From contig JAKOON010000016.1 of NCBI GenBank assembly GCA_022577435.1, positions 10,832,276-10,896,275 of the forward strand: a stretch of DNA of 64,000 nt, read 5' to 3'. The stretch is from Embiotoca jacksoni (Eukaryota; Chordata; Actinopteri; Embiotocidae). Positions 12,201 to 24,110 of the stretch are shown in pieces (the first letter of the stretch is position 1; each line of letters starts with the position of its first letter). Made by a program: the position numbers and the translations under genes. Below the pieces are notes generated by a model. The model was not told the DNA's origin and ran no database searches. It worked only from the letters and a program-made list of their open reading frames with translations.

Positions 12201-15200
12201 TTCTTACCGTTTCATACTGACTCACTTGGTAAATAATAAGACAATAGAAACTTTGTATGGCTTTAATGTAGTTGCTCACTACGTTTAAATAACTCATTTA
12301 AGCTGCTTGAGAAACAATTATTATCATAAATCTGTAAATCACAACCAGTCTCCTAATTTTCATGAATCAATAATTTTCTGAGACAATATTTTCTCTTCAC
12401 AGTCTCTATCTGATGTACGAATATTACAGGAATAAACTAAGCAACCTTGGAAAGTCAGTCAAACCTTTCTAGCTGTAGTCGGTCATGCCGTAACTCCTGA
12501 GCTTTACGTTCAGCTCGGCTGCGTTCCTCCTCCGCCATCCGACAGCGCTGAGACAGACGACGCTCGCACATACGGCTGTTTCGAAGCTGCTCCCTCAGTT
12601 TACGCACCTCCAGCAGCAGAAACTGAGTTAAACCCTCCGGACCTTCCTCGTCTGGGGAGAAAGACACAGACGGAGGATGTTATGATGAAGGCTGTTGGTT
12701 AAATCTGTGCAGGTTGCAAATTCATTTACTGGTCAATGAAACTGGGTTTAATGTGTGAGGAGGGAGGACTTTAGTCTGAGAGATCATCAGGGTCAAATGT
12801 GGAAAAGCATTTCTTTGTGTTCTGCTTGTACACTCTGCCCCGCAATGAGCATTGAACACCTGAGTTTCTGAACTAAAACTTAGTTGTTAACCACTTTTTA
12901 GGTGCCTGTATCTCAGGTCTGTTTGCTAGCCATGTTAAAATTAAAATACAAACCACTTCAAAGTTTGACTGTCTAAGGTCATGTGCCAGTAAAGAATCAT
13001 TCACACAACCTTTCAAGCAATTTTTTAATGTTGGGCCTGAATTATGTGAAAGTCAATGTAAAAGTTAGTGAGCGAATTTGTTTCCTGTCCAATTAAATAT
13101 ATATATATATATATATATATATTCTATAATATATATATATATAATGGATATAATATTAATGGAAAAACGGATAATTTATAATATTTTATCATGCAAGCAA
13201 AAGTAAGACCCCTTCTTTTCTCTTCATCCTTCTTAATCCATATACACCGATCAGCCCCAACATTAAAACTACTGACAGGTTAAGCATATGATACAACAGC
13301 TCATCAATAAATCTTCCCTTCATGAAGATCAGAATGTTCAGTTGAAAGAGGTGGAGACTGTAATTATTAGAGCTGTCAAACTATTCTGGGTTATCACTTT
13401 CTGAAAAATACACGAGTTTCCCAAGTTTTCTACCTGGGACACATGTGATCACATGTATGACACATATGATAACATGGGGAAAATATGTAGCAACGCTTTC
13501 ACATGGGAATCTATGTGGGCTCCACACATTACATCATGAAAGTGCTCCAAAACCACATTTCCCCAAAACAATATTCTGGCAAAATACAGGTTTCACATGT
13601 GCACAATCACATGAGTTTTTGCACATGTGAAAGTCATGTGGTTTTTCTGGAAGGGTACACTGTCAGGTGTTCCTAGTATTTTGATAACGCAAGTCAATAA
13701 TTTAATCAGATTAAATAAAAGTTATGGGGTATTTATTACAGGGGTGTCAGTGGTTTTAATGTGATAGCTGATTGGTGTATAAACATGAAACCTTAAATAA
13801 TTCCTGATCAAAAGTTATTAATTTAAAAGCACATGCTATAAATTAATGCAAATTGTCCAGTCAGCGTACAGTTTGAACACTGGCTCCTAATAGGTTCCCC
13901 TCACAGGACACTTTCACATGTCATGTAAGTGTTTTGGATGATTTTTCTTCTGCCCGAAATCAAATTAAGGCTACAGCCTGACTCATGTTCACATCTTTCT
14001 ATTCAGATGTAAAGAAATGTGCTTGCCCAGTATGAGGGAGCAGCGCTGTGTGGGCTGCTCTCCTGTCAGCTGTGTGTACTGATCCGGATGGTAAAACTCC
14101 AGTGATTCCATGAAGGCCTGAAGACCTCGCTGGCCCTGACCGCGAAGAATGTCCAGCAAACGACCTGTTCGATAAAAGGGGAAAGCAAAGTCAGAAAAAC
14201 TGTAACATTGTGGAATAATTCAGCGTCCGCAGGCACATCAAACAGTGACAGGTGAAAATGTAAATCCCTAATGAAGATGAGCACACCTGGTTTGAAATAC
14301 TTGTGTAAATACACAAGTATTTCAAACATGACCATGAATTAAACATGGTTAAACATGACCAAACTCACTTGCAATATGAGCTCAAACCAGGTGCTTATCT
14401 TCATCGCTCAACATAAACCCTTCATCTTTATCTTTGTTCACTCCTCATTCCTCCGTCTCTGTCCTCCTTTACTCAGTAATGTCTTTCATCTTACTCTCTC
14501 CTTAGGTCCTGCTTGTTTCTCTCAATGCAGTACTTATCTTTACGACCTGTTCCTCGCTGACATATTGTTGCACAATCATTCAGATGTTTCTGCTTTAGGA
14601 GTTCTAGCACAGGAACACACTACATGTCCTGTACTTTACGTGGATCAGTGCATCTTGTAAGATCAGAGATCAGCTTCTTGTCTGCTGCAGCTGCGTCAGT
14701 TTAGTAATGACCCTACTGCATGTTGCTCCCTTTATTTCTTCCCAACTTTTCCCATCATTTGTCTCATATAGAGGCAGCAATGACAGAAAAAAAGTTGCAA
14801 TCCAAGAAATTTACATTTTATTTTTTATGATGATGTCTGTGTCGGTTTGTTGTTTGTCTTTTCCGTTTGATTTTTAAAGAAGGCACCGAGTGTTTGCTCA
14901 CATTTAGCAGCATTGAAAGTATCCTGTTGGAGCTATTCATTATAGTATTGGAGCTATTCGTTTTGTTTAGTAATTAAACCCTCATCTATTTATTATGTTG
15001 CTGTTTAGTTTGAGTAATAGAGATGAACTCGTTGACTACATTAATAATCCCACCACTTTAATTAATTTGAGTAATTGTTAATGCTTTTGTTTTGAAGGCA
15101 CTGGTCAGCTCAGGCACATCCGGTGAAGCTTCATATATGGGTATGCAGGTATAGCAGGTACAGACATCGGGAAGGGTTTATGGATTTTTGCCAGGGCAAG

Positions 15201-17598
15201 AGAGGCAGCAGGCGCTATCATTTTGTTTGTTTACTTGCAGAAATGTTCAAATGCACCTTATGAAACGATTTCCTTCCTGAAGGATTTTTTTTCTCTGCCT
15301 AAGATTTGTTCCTCTGTGCCTCAGTGGCTGTTTGAATTTGAGCTTTGATTTATTTTTTGTTGTTGTGAAGTCTGTGGACAAATCAGCACTACAAATGCTG
15401 CAACACTGGCACAAATTTACAATTGCCACTTTGATACTTAAGAAACCCTAAAATCGTGATGATGCTTTTCCCCATGATATCAGAGCTAATTTATAGTTGT
15501 TTATTTGGGATAGACATGGTTGATAATGGTATCCTGAAGGTTACTATAATCATACTAAATCTAAACCTGTGTGTATCATACCTGTGCATTCAGATGTGAA
15601 TTATGACTCTATTATGAGCTGTAAATAAGTCAAATCAACACTGTTTTTAGACTGATAGAAGGAACTTTGACCTCATACAGCATCTTTGCCTCATGTCTCT
15701 CTCTCTCTCTGTGTCTGTCCATAATTGTCACAGACGATTTATCACAAGCAAATATCCAATCCCTCTTTTGTTACACTGCAGTTTCATAATTTGGTATATT
15801 ACGGTATATTTGTAGCTGATTGGCTGATACATGCACATCCAACTGCACAGCTGTTGAAGTCATGTTGAATACAAAATTATAAAACCTGATTAATTTGCTT
15901 GAGTTAAAGTAATGACTTATGATTATGATTATTGAATTGTCTTTCAAATTAGTCCTCTCTTCCTCTCACCGGCCTTGCTGATGCGCAGCGGGTACTGCGT
16001 GGAGTTGAGGACCTCGTCTTCATCCTGCTCATCGATGACCTTGCACTGGCGCAGGTACGGCGTGAGTTTGGCTGGGTTGAGGATGCGTGTGAGCTTGTGT
16101 CGCACTCCTTCAACGCGGTCCCACAGCTCCTCACAGCGCTCCTCTGACCACGGTGGAGAGGGACACGCCTCCTCCCGGGCAATGTCACTGTCCTCCACCC
16201 AGTCTGTCACACCTGCAACACACCAAAAATGTGTCAGTTAAAGAAGTTTGAGGAAGAAGAGCTAAGTCAAGTAATTGCACATTGAAGAAGATGAAAAGGT
16301 AATGATCTGCATTATAATTATTTTACATCAATTGATGAATTTACTTAAGATATGTTTGTTTTCGTGGCCTTTCAATGTCTCACTTTAAACCAGATTTCCA
16401 GACGTATCTTATGACCATTCCCAGAATAAATATTTTTCCCATGGAGAATTCCTCAGGAATTTGTTTTTGTCTGACTATGCTTATCTGTGTCTCTGCAGCC
16501 ATCAAAAGTGGGTCAACCATCTTATTTATGCTTTCCAAACAATAACTTGTCTAACAAATAAACCTTTATTTTAAAATGTTTTAAGGCCCCTAATTAAAAT
16601 TGGCTAAAATTTTTTGTCTAAGTGGCTAATAAACACAAAGGATTACTGGACTGATCTGCTCCATTTTGGGAATGAGATGGAGCTCCTTACTGGAAATCAT
16701 ACACTGAGGGCTTAGGGGGATTTACTCCCGACAAAGTATCCGTCTCACAGATAAACTTGTAAAATGAAGCCATTGGTCTCGCATGGACAGCAGATGTGGT
16801 GTTAAATTCAACATCTTGATATGATTTAACTCCATGTCTTTATTTGGTGGAAGCCAAAATTAACTGCATAAATGAGAAAGCAGTACAGGCTGCGAGAACA
16901 ACTGCAGTGTGGTGTAGTGCAAAGGTCTGTTGTTGAGAGGGTCACGAAGTGGAGGCGAGGAGTCTTTGTGGGTCATTGTCTCAGAGCACAGGAATGAAAA
17001 CACTGGTGTGAGTCATATTGAGCACCTAAAAACACACCAGAGGACCACAGACAGAAGCTTTCTCAGCCACATTCACTTCAGGAGACACAGAGGCAAAGCG
17101 AGTTTATAGAAAACCAGCGACCCACAAACTTATCTACATGTAGTAGATATAATGAAAAAAGGTGGTGAGTCCGTTATCATAGATGCAAAGCAGGGAAAGC
17201 TTTTACTAACTTTCCAAAATAGAAACTACTGAATAAGGCATACTATGACAACATAAGCCCTCAGAAACCTGCGCTGATGTACAGACATTTCTAGAAAATC
17301 AGTCATGACGATGAATATTTACACATAGCGGCGCTCTATTATTACCTACCTAAATGATTTACCAGTAAAATGGGAGCAAGTGGCGACTGCTCTTTGCAGC
17401 TCATCAGGGTTATCTGAGCCATCAGGCAGGTTGAGGCAGGTTTGGATTCTCTGGAGTCTGTGTCATACCCATCTGTTGAGACTTTGGTCTCGTGATCACC
17501 AAGCAGCTCACATAAAAAACTGAAAAAAGTCCCCTGAATACTATCCCGGACTTACCATCATTCAGTTGGAACTGTATTATATGACATTATATATAGAG

Positions 17599-17645
<47 letters not shown>

Positions 17646-18332
17646 GCATGCAGTTAATTAAGATTTGTTCGTAGCTTCAATAAAATGAGTAAAAATAAAG
17701 ATGTCATTTTCTATTTGACATGAGTGAAAACATGTTAATGCTGATAAATTACCAGGAGTTGAGATTATTTAGTTCAGAAAATGTACCCATTATTGTAGAA
17801 AAATTTATAAAATAATCAAATAAAAATAACACATCTGAGCAACTTGATCACTGGTTGTAAAAAATAATTTTCCACAGACCGTTAGTAAATATTCACATCT
17901 ACAAAAATAAAAAAAAAAAATACAAACAAGTAAACTACAATAAATCCAGTGGATAAAACTAAGCTGCATCACTCCAGTGGACAAGGAGTTAAAGACTTAC
18001 ACATGTCTGAGGATTTTACAATATGTGGCTGATTATTGAACTAAATATGGGTAGTAAAAATACAGTTCTTATATTTGCCCAATATTTTATAATCTTGGTT
18101 TTGTTGACACACGGAATCTGGACCTGGGAACCTTATCACTAACCGGTAACAGGCTGCGACCAGTTCTTGCTGCCGTGTAACGCAAACGTCTGACTACTGA
18201 TTGAAGGAAAAACTGCAAGTCTGTCAATCATTTATCCAGTAAAACATTGCAAACACATAAGAACGTAAAAGATGACAACATCAAGCACCTTCACGATGTT
18301 ATTAAAATATTAAACGTCAATTTACCACTCAT
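3757..18332 (-). CDS. card10: card10 (CARMA3/BIMP1), CARD- and MAGUK-type NF-kB scaffold, complete
   Basis: CARMA3 links GPCR and growth-factor receptors through PKC to BCL10-MALT1 and NF-kB at the plasma membrane. Coding exons (minus strand): 18326-18332, 15970-16212, 14027-14164, 12465-12651, 12032-12170, 11040-11246, 9901-10020, 9637-9762, 9289-9468, 9081-9185, 8337-8373, 8145-8182, 7953-8041, 7802-7848, 7414-7534, 6825-7002, 6426-6549, 6053-6293, 5794-5863, 5567-5660, 5320-5478, 5084-5196, 4188-4303, 3757-3964. Phases agree at every junction and the sum is 3087 nt, giving 1028 aa; mammalian CARD10 is about 1030 aa. CARD10-specific rather than CARD9/11/14 matches include [41 protein letters not shown] and IYPIVIHV. 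The start ATG lies in a 7-nt coding part of exon 1 (MSG). The stop TAG is at 3757-3759. Confidence 0.95.
4581..5070. repeat. Dispersed repeat with DR1 nuclear-receptor motif (copy a)
   Basis: The segment starts with CACCTTGTGGTTGTATGCC, continues through CACCAAAGATTAGTGTCACC, and contains TGACCTTTGACCT at 4886-4898. The same order of blocks occurs at 8581-8945 and 23468-24110. It lies in card10 intron 22. Confidence 0.7.
6426..7002 (-). CDS. card10: card10 PDZ-domain exons 16 and 17
   Basis: Exons 6825-7002 and 6426-6549 encode residues ~595-695. After a Ser/Pro-rich stretch comes a PDZ-like sequence: [18 protein letters not shown], then [16 protein letters not shown] and [19 protein letters not shown]. 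The usual GLGF carboxylate loop is not obvious, as in other CARMA PDZ domains. Upstream of exon 16, in the intron, is a perfect 12-bp inverted repeat (7051-7076) about 50 bp from the acceptor. Confidence 0.88.
7414..9185 (-). CDS. card10: card10 linker exons 10 to 15
   Basis: Six small exons (9081-9185, 8337-8373, 8145-8182, 7953-8041, 7802-7848, 7414-7534) encode residues ~450-595, a serine-rich linker with [15 protein letters not shown], matching the CARD10 [12 protein letters not shown] block. In CARMA proteins the linker carries the PKC phosphorylation sites that release autoinhibition. For exon 15 I chose the donor AACAG|GTACAA at 7413, because only that phase joins exon 16 in frame; a GTAACA a few bases upstream does not. 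Confidence 0.85.
8581..8945. repeat. Dispersed repeat with DR1 motif (copy b)
   Basis: This is homologous to 4581-5070 and 23468-24110 and lies in card10 intron 10. TGACCTTTGACCT is at 8884-8896. In place of the family's central segment it carries a perfect 18-bp inverted repeat (8813-8830 and 8835-8852). Confidence 0.7.
9289..12651 (-). CDS. card10: card10 coiled-coil exons 4 to 9
   Basis: Exons 12465-12651, 12032-12170, 11040-11246, 9901-10020, 9637-9762 and 9289-9468 encode residues ~130-449. The sequence is rich in E, Q, R, K and L heptads (for example [42 protein letters not shown]). In CARMA proteins this region oligomerises and is held closed by the linker. Exon 6 (about residues 238-307) is more polar and weakly conserved. 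The intron after exon 6 is occupied almost entirely, near its 5' end, by a mariner-type element. Confidence 0.9.
10115..11028 (-). mobile_element. Internally deleted Tc1/mariner-type element in card10 intron 6
   Basis: The element starts CACTGCTCAAAAAA and ends with the inverted TTTTTTTGAGCAGTG, flanked by TA on each side (10113-10114 and 11029-11030). On the minus strand, 10372-10827 encodes the C-terminal part of a DDE transposase: [11 protein letters not shown] followed by [12 protein letters not shown]. The N-terminal DNA-binding part is missing, so the copy is non-autonomous. Its right end is 11 bp beyond the exon 6 splice donor. Confidence 0.88.
11290..11435 (-). repeat. 5'-truncated retroposon tail (copy 2)
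   Basis: It shares TTAATCCCCGAGGGGAAATTTC and the following GCTGCTGCAACAGGCTGCC block with 2037-2155. It lies in card10 intron 5, just upstream of exon 6. Confidence 0.55.
13097..13143. repeat. (AT)n microsatellite
   Basis: Alternating AT, interrupted once, in card10 intron 3. Confidence 0.9.
13241..13781. mobile_element. Non-autonomous DNA transposon (MITE-like) in card10 intron 3
   Basis: The left end, TATACACCGATCAGCCCC followed by AACATTAAAACTACTGAC, is matched in inverted orientation by the right end, GTCAGTGGTTTTAATG then TGATTGGTGTATA. This gives imperfect terminal inverted repeats of about 35 bp around a 541-bp element with no coding capacity. Its centre (13438-13650) is a CACATG/CATGTG-rich sequence found inverted near 51.9 kb. 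Confidence 0.6.
14027..16212 (-). CDS. card10: card10 CARD-domain exons 2 and 3
   Basis: Exon 2 (15970-16212) and exon 3 (14027-14164) encode residues 3-130. The CARD spans roughly residues 28-118, with [13 protein letters not shown], the basic/PYLRQCK helix and [13 protein letters not shown]. This domain polymerises with the CARD of BCL10. The exon 3 donor is GC rather than GT (CTGG|GCAAGC at 14026-14025). The reading frame restored across it, ...LILDEEGPEG..., is exactly the CARD10 consensus, so the non-canonical donor is well supported. Intron 2 carries a perfect 16-bp hairpin (14291-14326). Confidence 0.93.
16213..18325 (-). other. card10: card10 intron 1
   Basis: No coding or RNA feature is visible. 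A (TATC)n tetranucleotide tract occupies 17599-17645. The donor is ATGAGTG|GTAAAT (18325) and the acceptor TTGCAG (16213). Splicing joins G|GT and gives MSGVTDW. Confidence 0.8.
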
Positions 18333-20794
18333 GTCTTCTCCCTGTGAAGACGACACCACGCTCAGCGCCGTGTTATCAAATCCTCGACATCCCATTCAGA
18401 TCCAGATAGGAGTCAAGAGTGAAACTGAGGAGTGAGGTCAAGGCATGTGGGCGCCACCTGACTGGAGAGACGCAGGTCCACCTCTACGCACACACCTTGG
18501 CGCACGACCTGCTCCAACTCCAACCACAGCCAGCCAGTCAGTGGCCGAGAAGAACCAAAAAAGTCCTTCATTTGATCTCGTCACAACGGATTTCCTCAAT
18601 CAACATTTCGCAGATACGGTGGGAGCTCATGAACTCTTTACTGTCAGTATAGTAGAGTTCTTACACACTAGATGGCGCTTTCAACCAATGATTGTCCACT
18701 TGCAAAGTAGTAATACCCTTTGGGTTGCAAAATATTAGCGGTGAGGTGAAAAATAATATCCCCAATCAGCTGTTCGGGGAACATTGCGTTAAACTGTGAG
18801 CTTTATAAGGAAGCTTTGTCATAGAAATGATTTAAAGAGAAATAAGTCATCAACACTGTGACTCACTATACGGGTACTCTCCCTCCACAAACCCTACAAA
18901 ACTACAGGAGTCAGCTTAGTCACTGGCGCTGGGAAAGGGAAGCCCAACTCATCTGACACATCAAAACACAATGACACAGAGTTTCATGTTCAGTTCTACT
19001 GTATACTTATGCATGCAGTGTGTATTGAATCTTCCACGGAAGGTGGAACAGCTGAATCACCTACACTGGAAATGACATAATGGTCAAACATGTAGAGGCA
19101 AGTGCAATAAAAAAAAATTATGCCGATGAGTGTGATTATTAAAGGTGAAATTAAAAATGATAAAGCAACAGGTGAAAGACTTGATGGCCCTCTGAATACT
19201 GTGTTTGTGTCATGTGTTTTTTAAAGGTATATGATATAATAATCCTTGGTTATTAAATACATACATATAAAATGTATATCAAAATTATTAAATTATAGGA
19301 TAAGTGGACAGCTATATAGTTTTGAAAATCTGCTTATAGTGAACTCCTGAGTGTGTGGCAGGGTAGGGAGGAGACTGTTGTGTGAAATGTTTTTTTTCAG
19401 TTACTGTATAAAGGCTGACAGGAAAGACAGTGTGCCGGCAGAAGAATGTGTCTTTTTCTTGGACAGTAAATGTCAGGCTCCCCTCCGTCTCTAGGCCTCC
19501 TCTGAATAAACCGGCCTTCTGTTTTGGGTCTCTGTGGTGCTGCTAAAAAATAGTGTGGGTTTAATGATGTACAGCAGATACCATAATGTAGTATCACTCA
19601 TGCACACCACAGGAAACATAGCTGAGTGTGAATCCTAGCTCTGAATATAAACTAGCTCATTGCTTGTGTAGAAATCATTATAGATTTTGTCTCACGGTAC
19701 AGTTAAGCTATACAAAAATAATAATGGTGATTTCATTTCACACACTAACTGAAGAAGCTGTATTTGAATTAATACCATAAAGGCAAAGTGTGCAGTCAGG
19801 AAGTAGAGCAAGCCTTGTGAATAATTAAGTTTCCTCCTTGTCTTTTTATCTTGTGAAGTATCATCTTTGTGTCTTTAGTTGTGACTCACAAGGTCACATC
19901 TTGCCTCTGTCTGTCCGTCTGTCCCTGTTTTATTGCTCCCCGTTGCCCACTCTGTTCTGTCCTTCTTCTATTTGTTTTTCCTCCCTCTCTTTGCCTCACC
20001 GCCTGTCGTTAATTTTGTTCTTCTGACAGACCAATAGATCCTCCGACTGTCCGTCCAGACCTCGGTCTGTGGGGCGAGGGAGGGCTGCCGTGGATGAGCA
20101 TTCCTGTTGTCTCTGAGGTGACAGCGACACAGAGGAGCCTTTGATAATACCACTGGACCCCACAGTTTGCTCATGCTGGAATGTGTAAGAGTGTGACAGC
20201 TCAGTCAGACAGAAATAGGCTGTGCAGAATTCTGTAAGTTCTTCTCATACTTCAGTTTTCAGCTCTTTAGCGTCATTATCTCTCTTTGGTTTCAGCATCA
20301 TTCAAAGAAACTTGAGCCTGTTGATGGACACTTATGAGAGAGATACTGAAATCAGCCGATCATCATGGCCACAAAAAAGTTGCTGAGTGACTTGTAAAGA
20401 GTAGAGGATACCACAGCTTCTATTATGGCAACAGGAAGTGGGTGTGACTGATGACTGTCTGCTGGTGCTTTTCATATCAGTGTGAATATTATAAGTGACT
20501 GCTACAGTGTTGAGGTGAAGATTTCAAGGCTTCCTCAGATGCAAAGGAGCACAGGATGAATATGCACTCATATGCCACCATTAAATCTTATTAAATTCAT
20601 GCTTTTTCTCTCCCATAGTTTTTGCTTATTGTCTGTTGCCTCTCCATTCAGTCCCATCACCCGCATAGTTTCTGTTCTTTCTTTGCAGATGTCCCGGTCA
20701 TGGAGCTGCATGTCTCTGCTCTGCGATTTCTGACCCCAACAACAGTTCATGTCTTGGATCTCTATGCTGTCCTGTTCTCTCTCTGCTCTCCTCT

Positions 20795-21028
20795 CACCCC
20801 AACCGGTCCAGGCAGATGGCCGCCCACCTGTGAGGCTGGTTCTGTCGGAGGTTTCTATCTGTTAAAAGGGAGGTTTTTTTCCTAGCTTATGTGGGAATTG
20901 TTGAATTATTTGATTCCTCTGTATAACGCTGTAAAGTTCTGTTTTAAGGACTTTACTGTGTTAAGTGCCTTGAAATAACCTGTGATGTGATACGGCGCTA
21001 TAAAAATGAAATTGAATTGAATTGAATA
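20795..21028 (+). repeat. LINE 3' tail (RTE-like) ending in GAATT repeats
   Basis: Contains CCAACCGGTCCAGGCAGATGG and CCTGTTAAAAGGGAGGTTTTT-like blocks, then GGCGCTATAAAAATGAAATTGAATTGAATTGAA. This is a very common teleost retroposon tail with a short tandem 3' end. The family assignment is from memory and not firm. Confidence 0.65.
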
Positions 21029-22720
21029 ATGTAAAACTAATCAACACTTAAACAGCAGCAGTGTCTGTTGGTTTCATTTCTATGTTTGTTCCACTCCGCT
21101 CCTGCTCAGAGGACAACAGGCCCGGCTCTTCACCCAGCAGCTGACCCCCAATGGCTCCATCTATGACTCAAGGCTGGCGGCCCGAACAGAATTGGCCCTT
21201 TGTGTTGGTGAAGAATGTGTCTTTTCTGACCGTTTTTTGGAAAACAGAGGCACAGAAAGAGAGCAGTGGGGGCATGAGTAATCGAGGCAGATCTAAATCT
21301 GATGACATGTGATTTATGCTTCCTTTGTGGGCAGGATATTGTCACAGCAGCTTTCAGCACTGATCAGGCTGCTGGTATAAGAAACATTAGGACATACATG
21401 AGATTATAAGTGACAAAAGAATATCAGGCACCCATTGAAACACTTGTCTTAACCACTCTCCACTTGTAAAAGAGGAAGATATGTTTCTAAAGCTGCTGTG
21501 CTGTGCTGATAAGCTGGCCTTAACCAAGAAAAAGGCTTTGCAGTCTTTTCAGTAAATACTGTACGTCCTCTCATATGGGAACATCAGTGTGGCTTAATGT
21601 GACCCTGTAAATATCCCACAGTAATACCATGCAATTTCCTGTTGAACATGGAACCAACATCAACAACATGAGAATGTCGGCGTGAAGGAAAGAATTGTTA
21701 TTGAAACAAACAAGAAGCTTAGAAAAACAATGAGAGGAACAACAGTTTTAATAATTTTATGACCGTCAGGGAGTGTTTATTTATCACAGCGTGAACTTGA
21801 AAGTTTTATGACTCGCTGTGTGAAATATTTCAAGTAGCCACACAAGAAGAGTTTTCATTTCTTCCTGATCAATGTGGCTGAACCTTCTTGATACAAATCA
21901 CTCCCAACAGAAGCTCATCCAGACAAACATGGAGGCTTTTCTAAGCCTTAAAATGAAAGAAGTGGGGGACTGAAAAATGCAATCAGTTTCCAAATCAGAT
22001 AGACACAACTAGAGCTGGGTGACAGAAAAATATGAACCATTAATGTTCTCTGTAGGAGAACAAAAAGGTGGTTTAGTACAGGAACTAAACGCTGCTCAAG
22101 TGCCACTTTTTTCCAAACTATGACATCATTCATCAATGATTGACTCCTTACGCTGCTTAGAGTCTGTGTTTTTCACATCTAGATACACCAACGCAGACAA
22201 ATATTCGGGCACACATCGTGGTGCAAGTAAACACTGACGCCCAGCCGATCCTCTTCCTGTCACTCTCCTTCTAGAGCAGTGAGGTTGGAGCTGACGCCTG
22301 AATTACAGGGTGTAACATAGCTGTCTAAATCTGATCTCCACCACACATTTGAACAGCAGACATAGACAGCTTTACTAACCACTGCACATCAATTTCCAGA
22401 TACAGTGTTAAAAATGCTTCTATCGCTAACCACATGCTAAAAGTTGCCTCAAAACCAGATCAGCAATACATATTGTTATGAAGCATGAGCAGAACCCTTT
22501 TGGCCACATAAGTCCACATGTTTGTCTCAGTATTTAAGTGTGTGTATTTAAGCTCACATTTTAGCGTGTGCTGTTTTGTGGTGTGCGGGTGTTCCTGCTT
22601 CTGTGCTTTGTATGAGGTTTAAATGGATAAACTCGGAGATGACGTCCGGGGGTCATAGGTCACATGTCTGCCACGAGCCTCACCTGCTGCTCCGTCACTT
22701 TAGGGATTCACGTTTTAACC

Positions 22721-22985
22721 GGCATCAGATGGTAGAGCGGGTTGCCCACTAATCATAAGGTTGGTGTTTCAATCCCCAGATCCTCCTGTCCACATGCCAA
22801 AGTGTCCTTGGGCAAGACACTCAACCCCAAGTTGCCCCCTGTGGCAGGCAAGCACTTTACACCCGGCAGCTCTGTCATCATTGGTGTGTGTGTGTGTGTG
22901 TGTGTGTGTGTTAATCGGAGACACTGTAGCCGCTCAACCGTAAAAAGGCAGTATATAAGTGCAGACCATTTAACAAAATACACCA
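22721..22985 (+). repeat. tRNA-derived SINE
   Basis: An A-box-like TGGTAGAGCGGG (22730-22741) and a B-box-like GGTTGGTGTTTCAATCC (22759-22775) are spaced as in a tRNA-type Pol III promoter. They are followed by the GTCCTTGGGCAAGACACT block typical of fish SINEs and an internal (GT)n tract at 22884-22911. It is not a functional tRNA: no cloverleaf is preserved. Confidence 0.8.
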
Positions 22986-23467
22986 GCAAGAACTGTATCC
23001 TTTTAGATATAGTAACAGTAAAGAGGTGGAGAGAGAACTAGATTAGAGATGTGAGTTCTTCCTTAAGATTCCAAGAAGCCATCCAGTTTAATATTTGGTG
23101 TCTGTTTTGTTTCTATATTCAGCTCAGCATGTGCTTGTGCACTCTGAACATGAGCGACATGTCTGGGAGGACAATGGCTGGTTTGAATGCATCATCATCT
23201 GTCTCCCCAGGCAGACATAAAGGGACAAGGGATTAACTCTTGCTGAGTCCTTGTGTCTCACTGCTTCATTCCACTGTGGTCTGTTTTTGAAAAAACATCA
23301 TACAAAATCATAAAAATCTGTTGCTGTCTTATGCAGTATGCTGTCACAACAGTAAACTGTTTTCCACAGTGGTACATTTTATTATTGTTTATACATCTAA
23401 GGACATAAAGTGTGGCTATGACCCATATCTAAAGAAAACTAAACCTAGAATTACTGTGTCATGGTTA

Positions 23468-24110
23468 TTTGCCTCCAACAACCACTAAAGTTGCAGTTTA
23501 CATCCATATCTGTCTGCACAGATCTTTACAATCAGCAGTTTCAGGGTGGACACCAAAGATTAGTGTCACTAATTTAGCATCAGACCAGATGTGAAATATC
23601 GTCACAATCTCCCCTTCTTTTGCACAATTATTGCCTTCAATAATGGCCAGAAAAGTGTTTTTGCAGAACATTTTCATGTCACAGTGAAGGTGACCTTTGA
23701 CCGTTTGGATATACAATACCCAAAAATCATGACTTCACTGTTTTATCCTAGAAGTTTTGTCATAATTGGCATATGAATTGTTGATTTATGGTCCCAAACA
23801 TGTTTTATGAGGTCACGGTGACCTTTGACCTTTGGACACCAAAATCTAAACAGTCCATCTTTGAGTCGAAGTGAATGTTTGTGCCAGATCTTAAGAAAGT
23901 CCTGCAAGGTGTTCCTGAGATATTGTGTCCACAAGAATCCTATGTGAGGTCACAGCAAGCTCAACCTTTGACCTATAACTGCCATAATCTAATCACTTCA
24001 TCCTAGAGGCCAAGAAAACATTGTGCCAAGTTTGAAGAAAGGCATTGTTGAGATATCACGTTTATGAGAATGGGACGTACAGCTGTAAGGACAGAGAGAT
24101 GGTGCAGAGT
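23468..24110. repeat. Dispersed repeat with DR1 motifs (copy c, longest)
   Basis: This is the longest of the three copies. TGACCTTTGACCT is at 23819-23831, a one-mismatch version at 23691-23703, and a weaker CAACCTTTGACCT near 23960. The presence of several adjacent sub-units suggests internal tandem structure. Confidence 0.7.

Noticed and set aside
18247..18738. Open frames of 62-97 codons on the plus strand right of card10 exon 1
   Set aside because: They overlap the card10 5'UTR region on the opposite strand and show no known domain.
22721..22800. Possible tRNA gene
   Set aside because: A- and B-box-like words are present but there is no acceptor stem or cloverleaf, and the downstream block is typical of a SINE.
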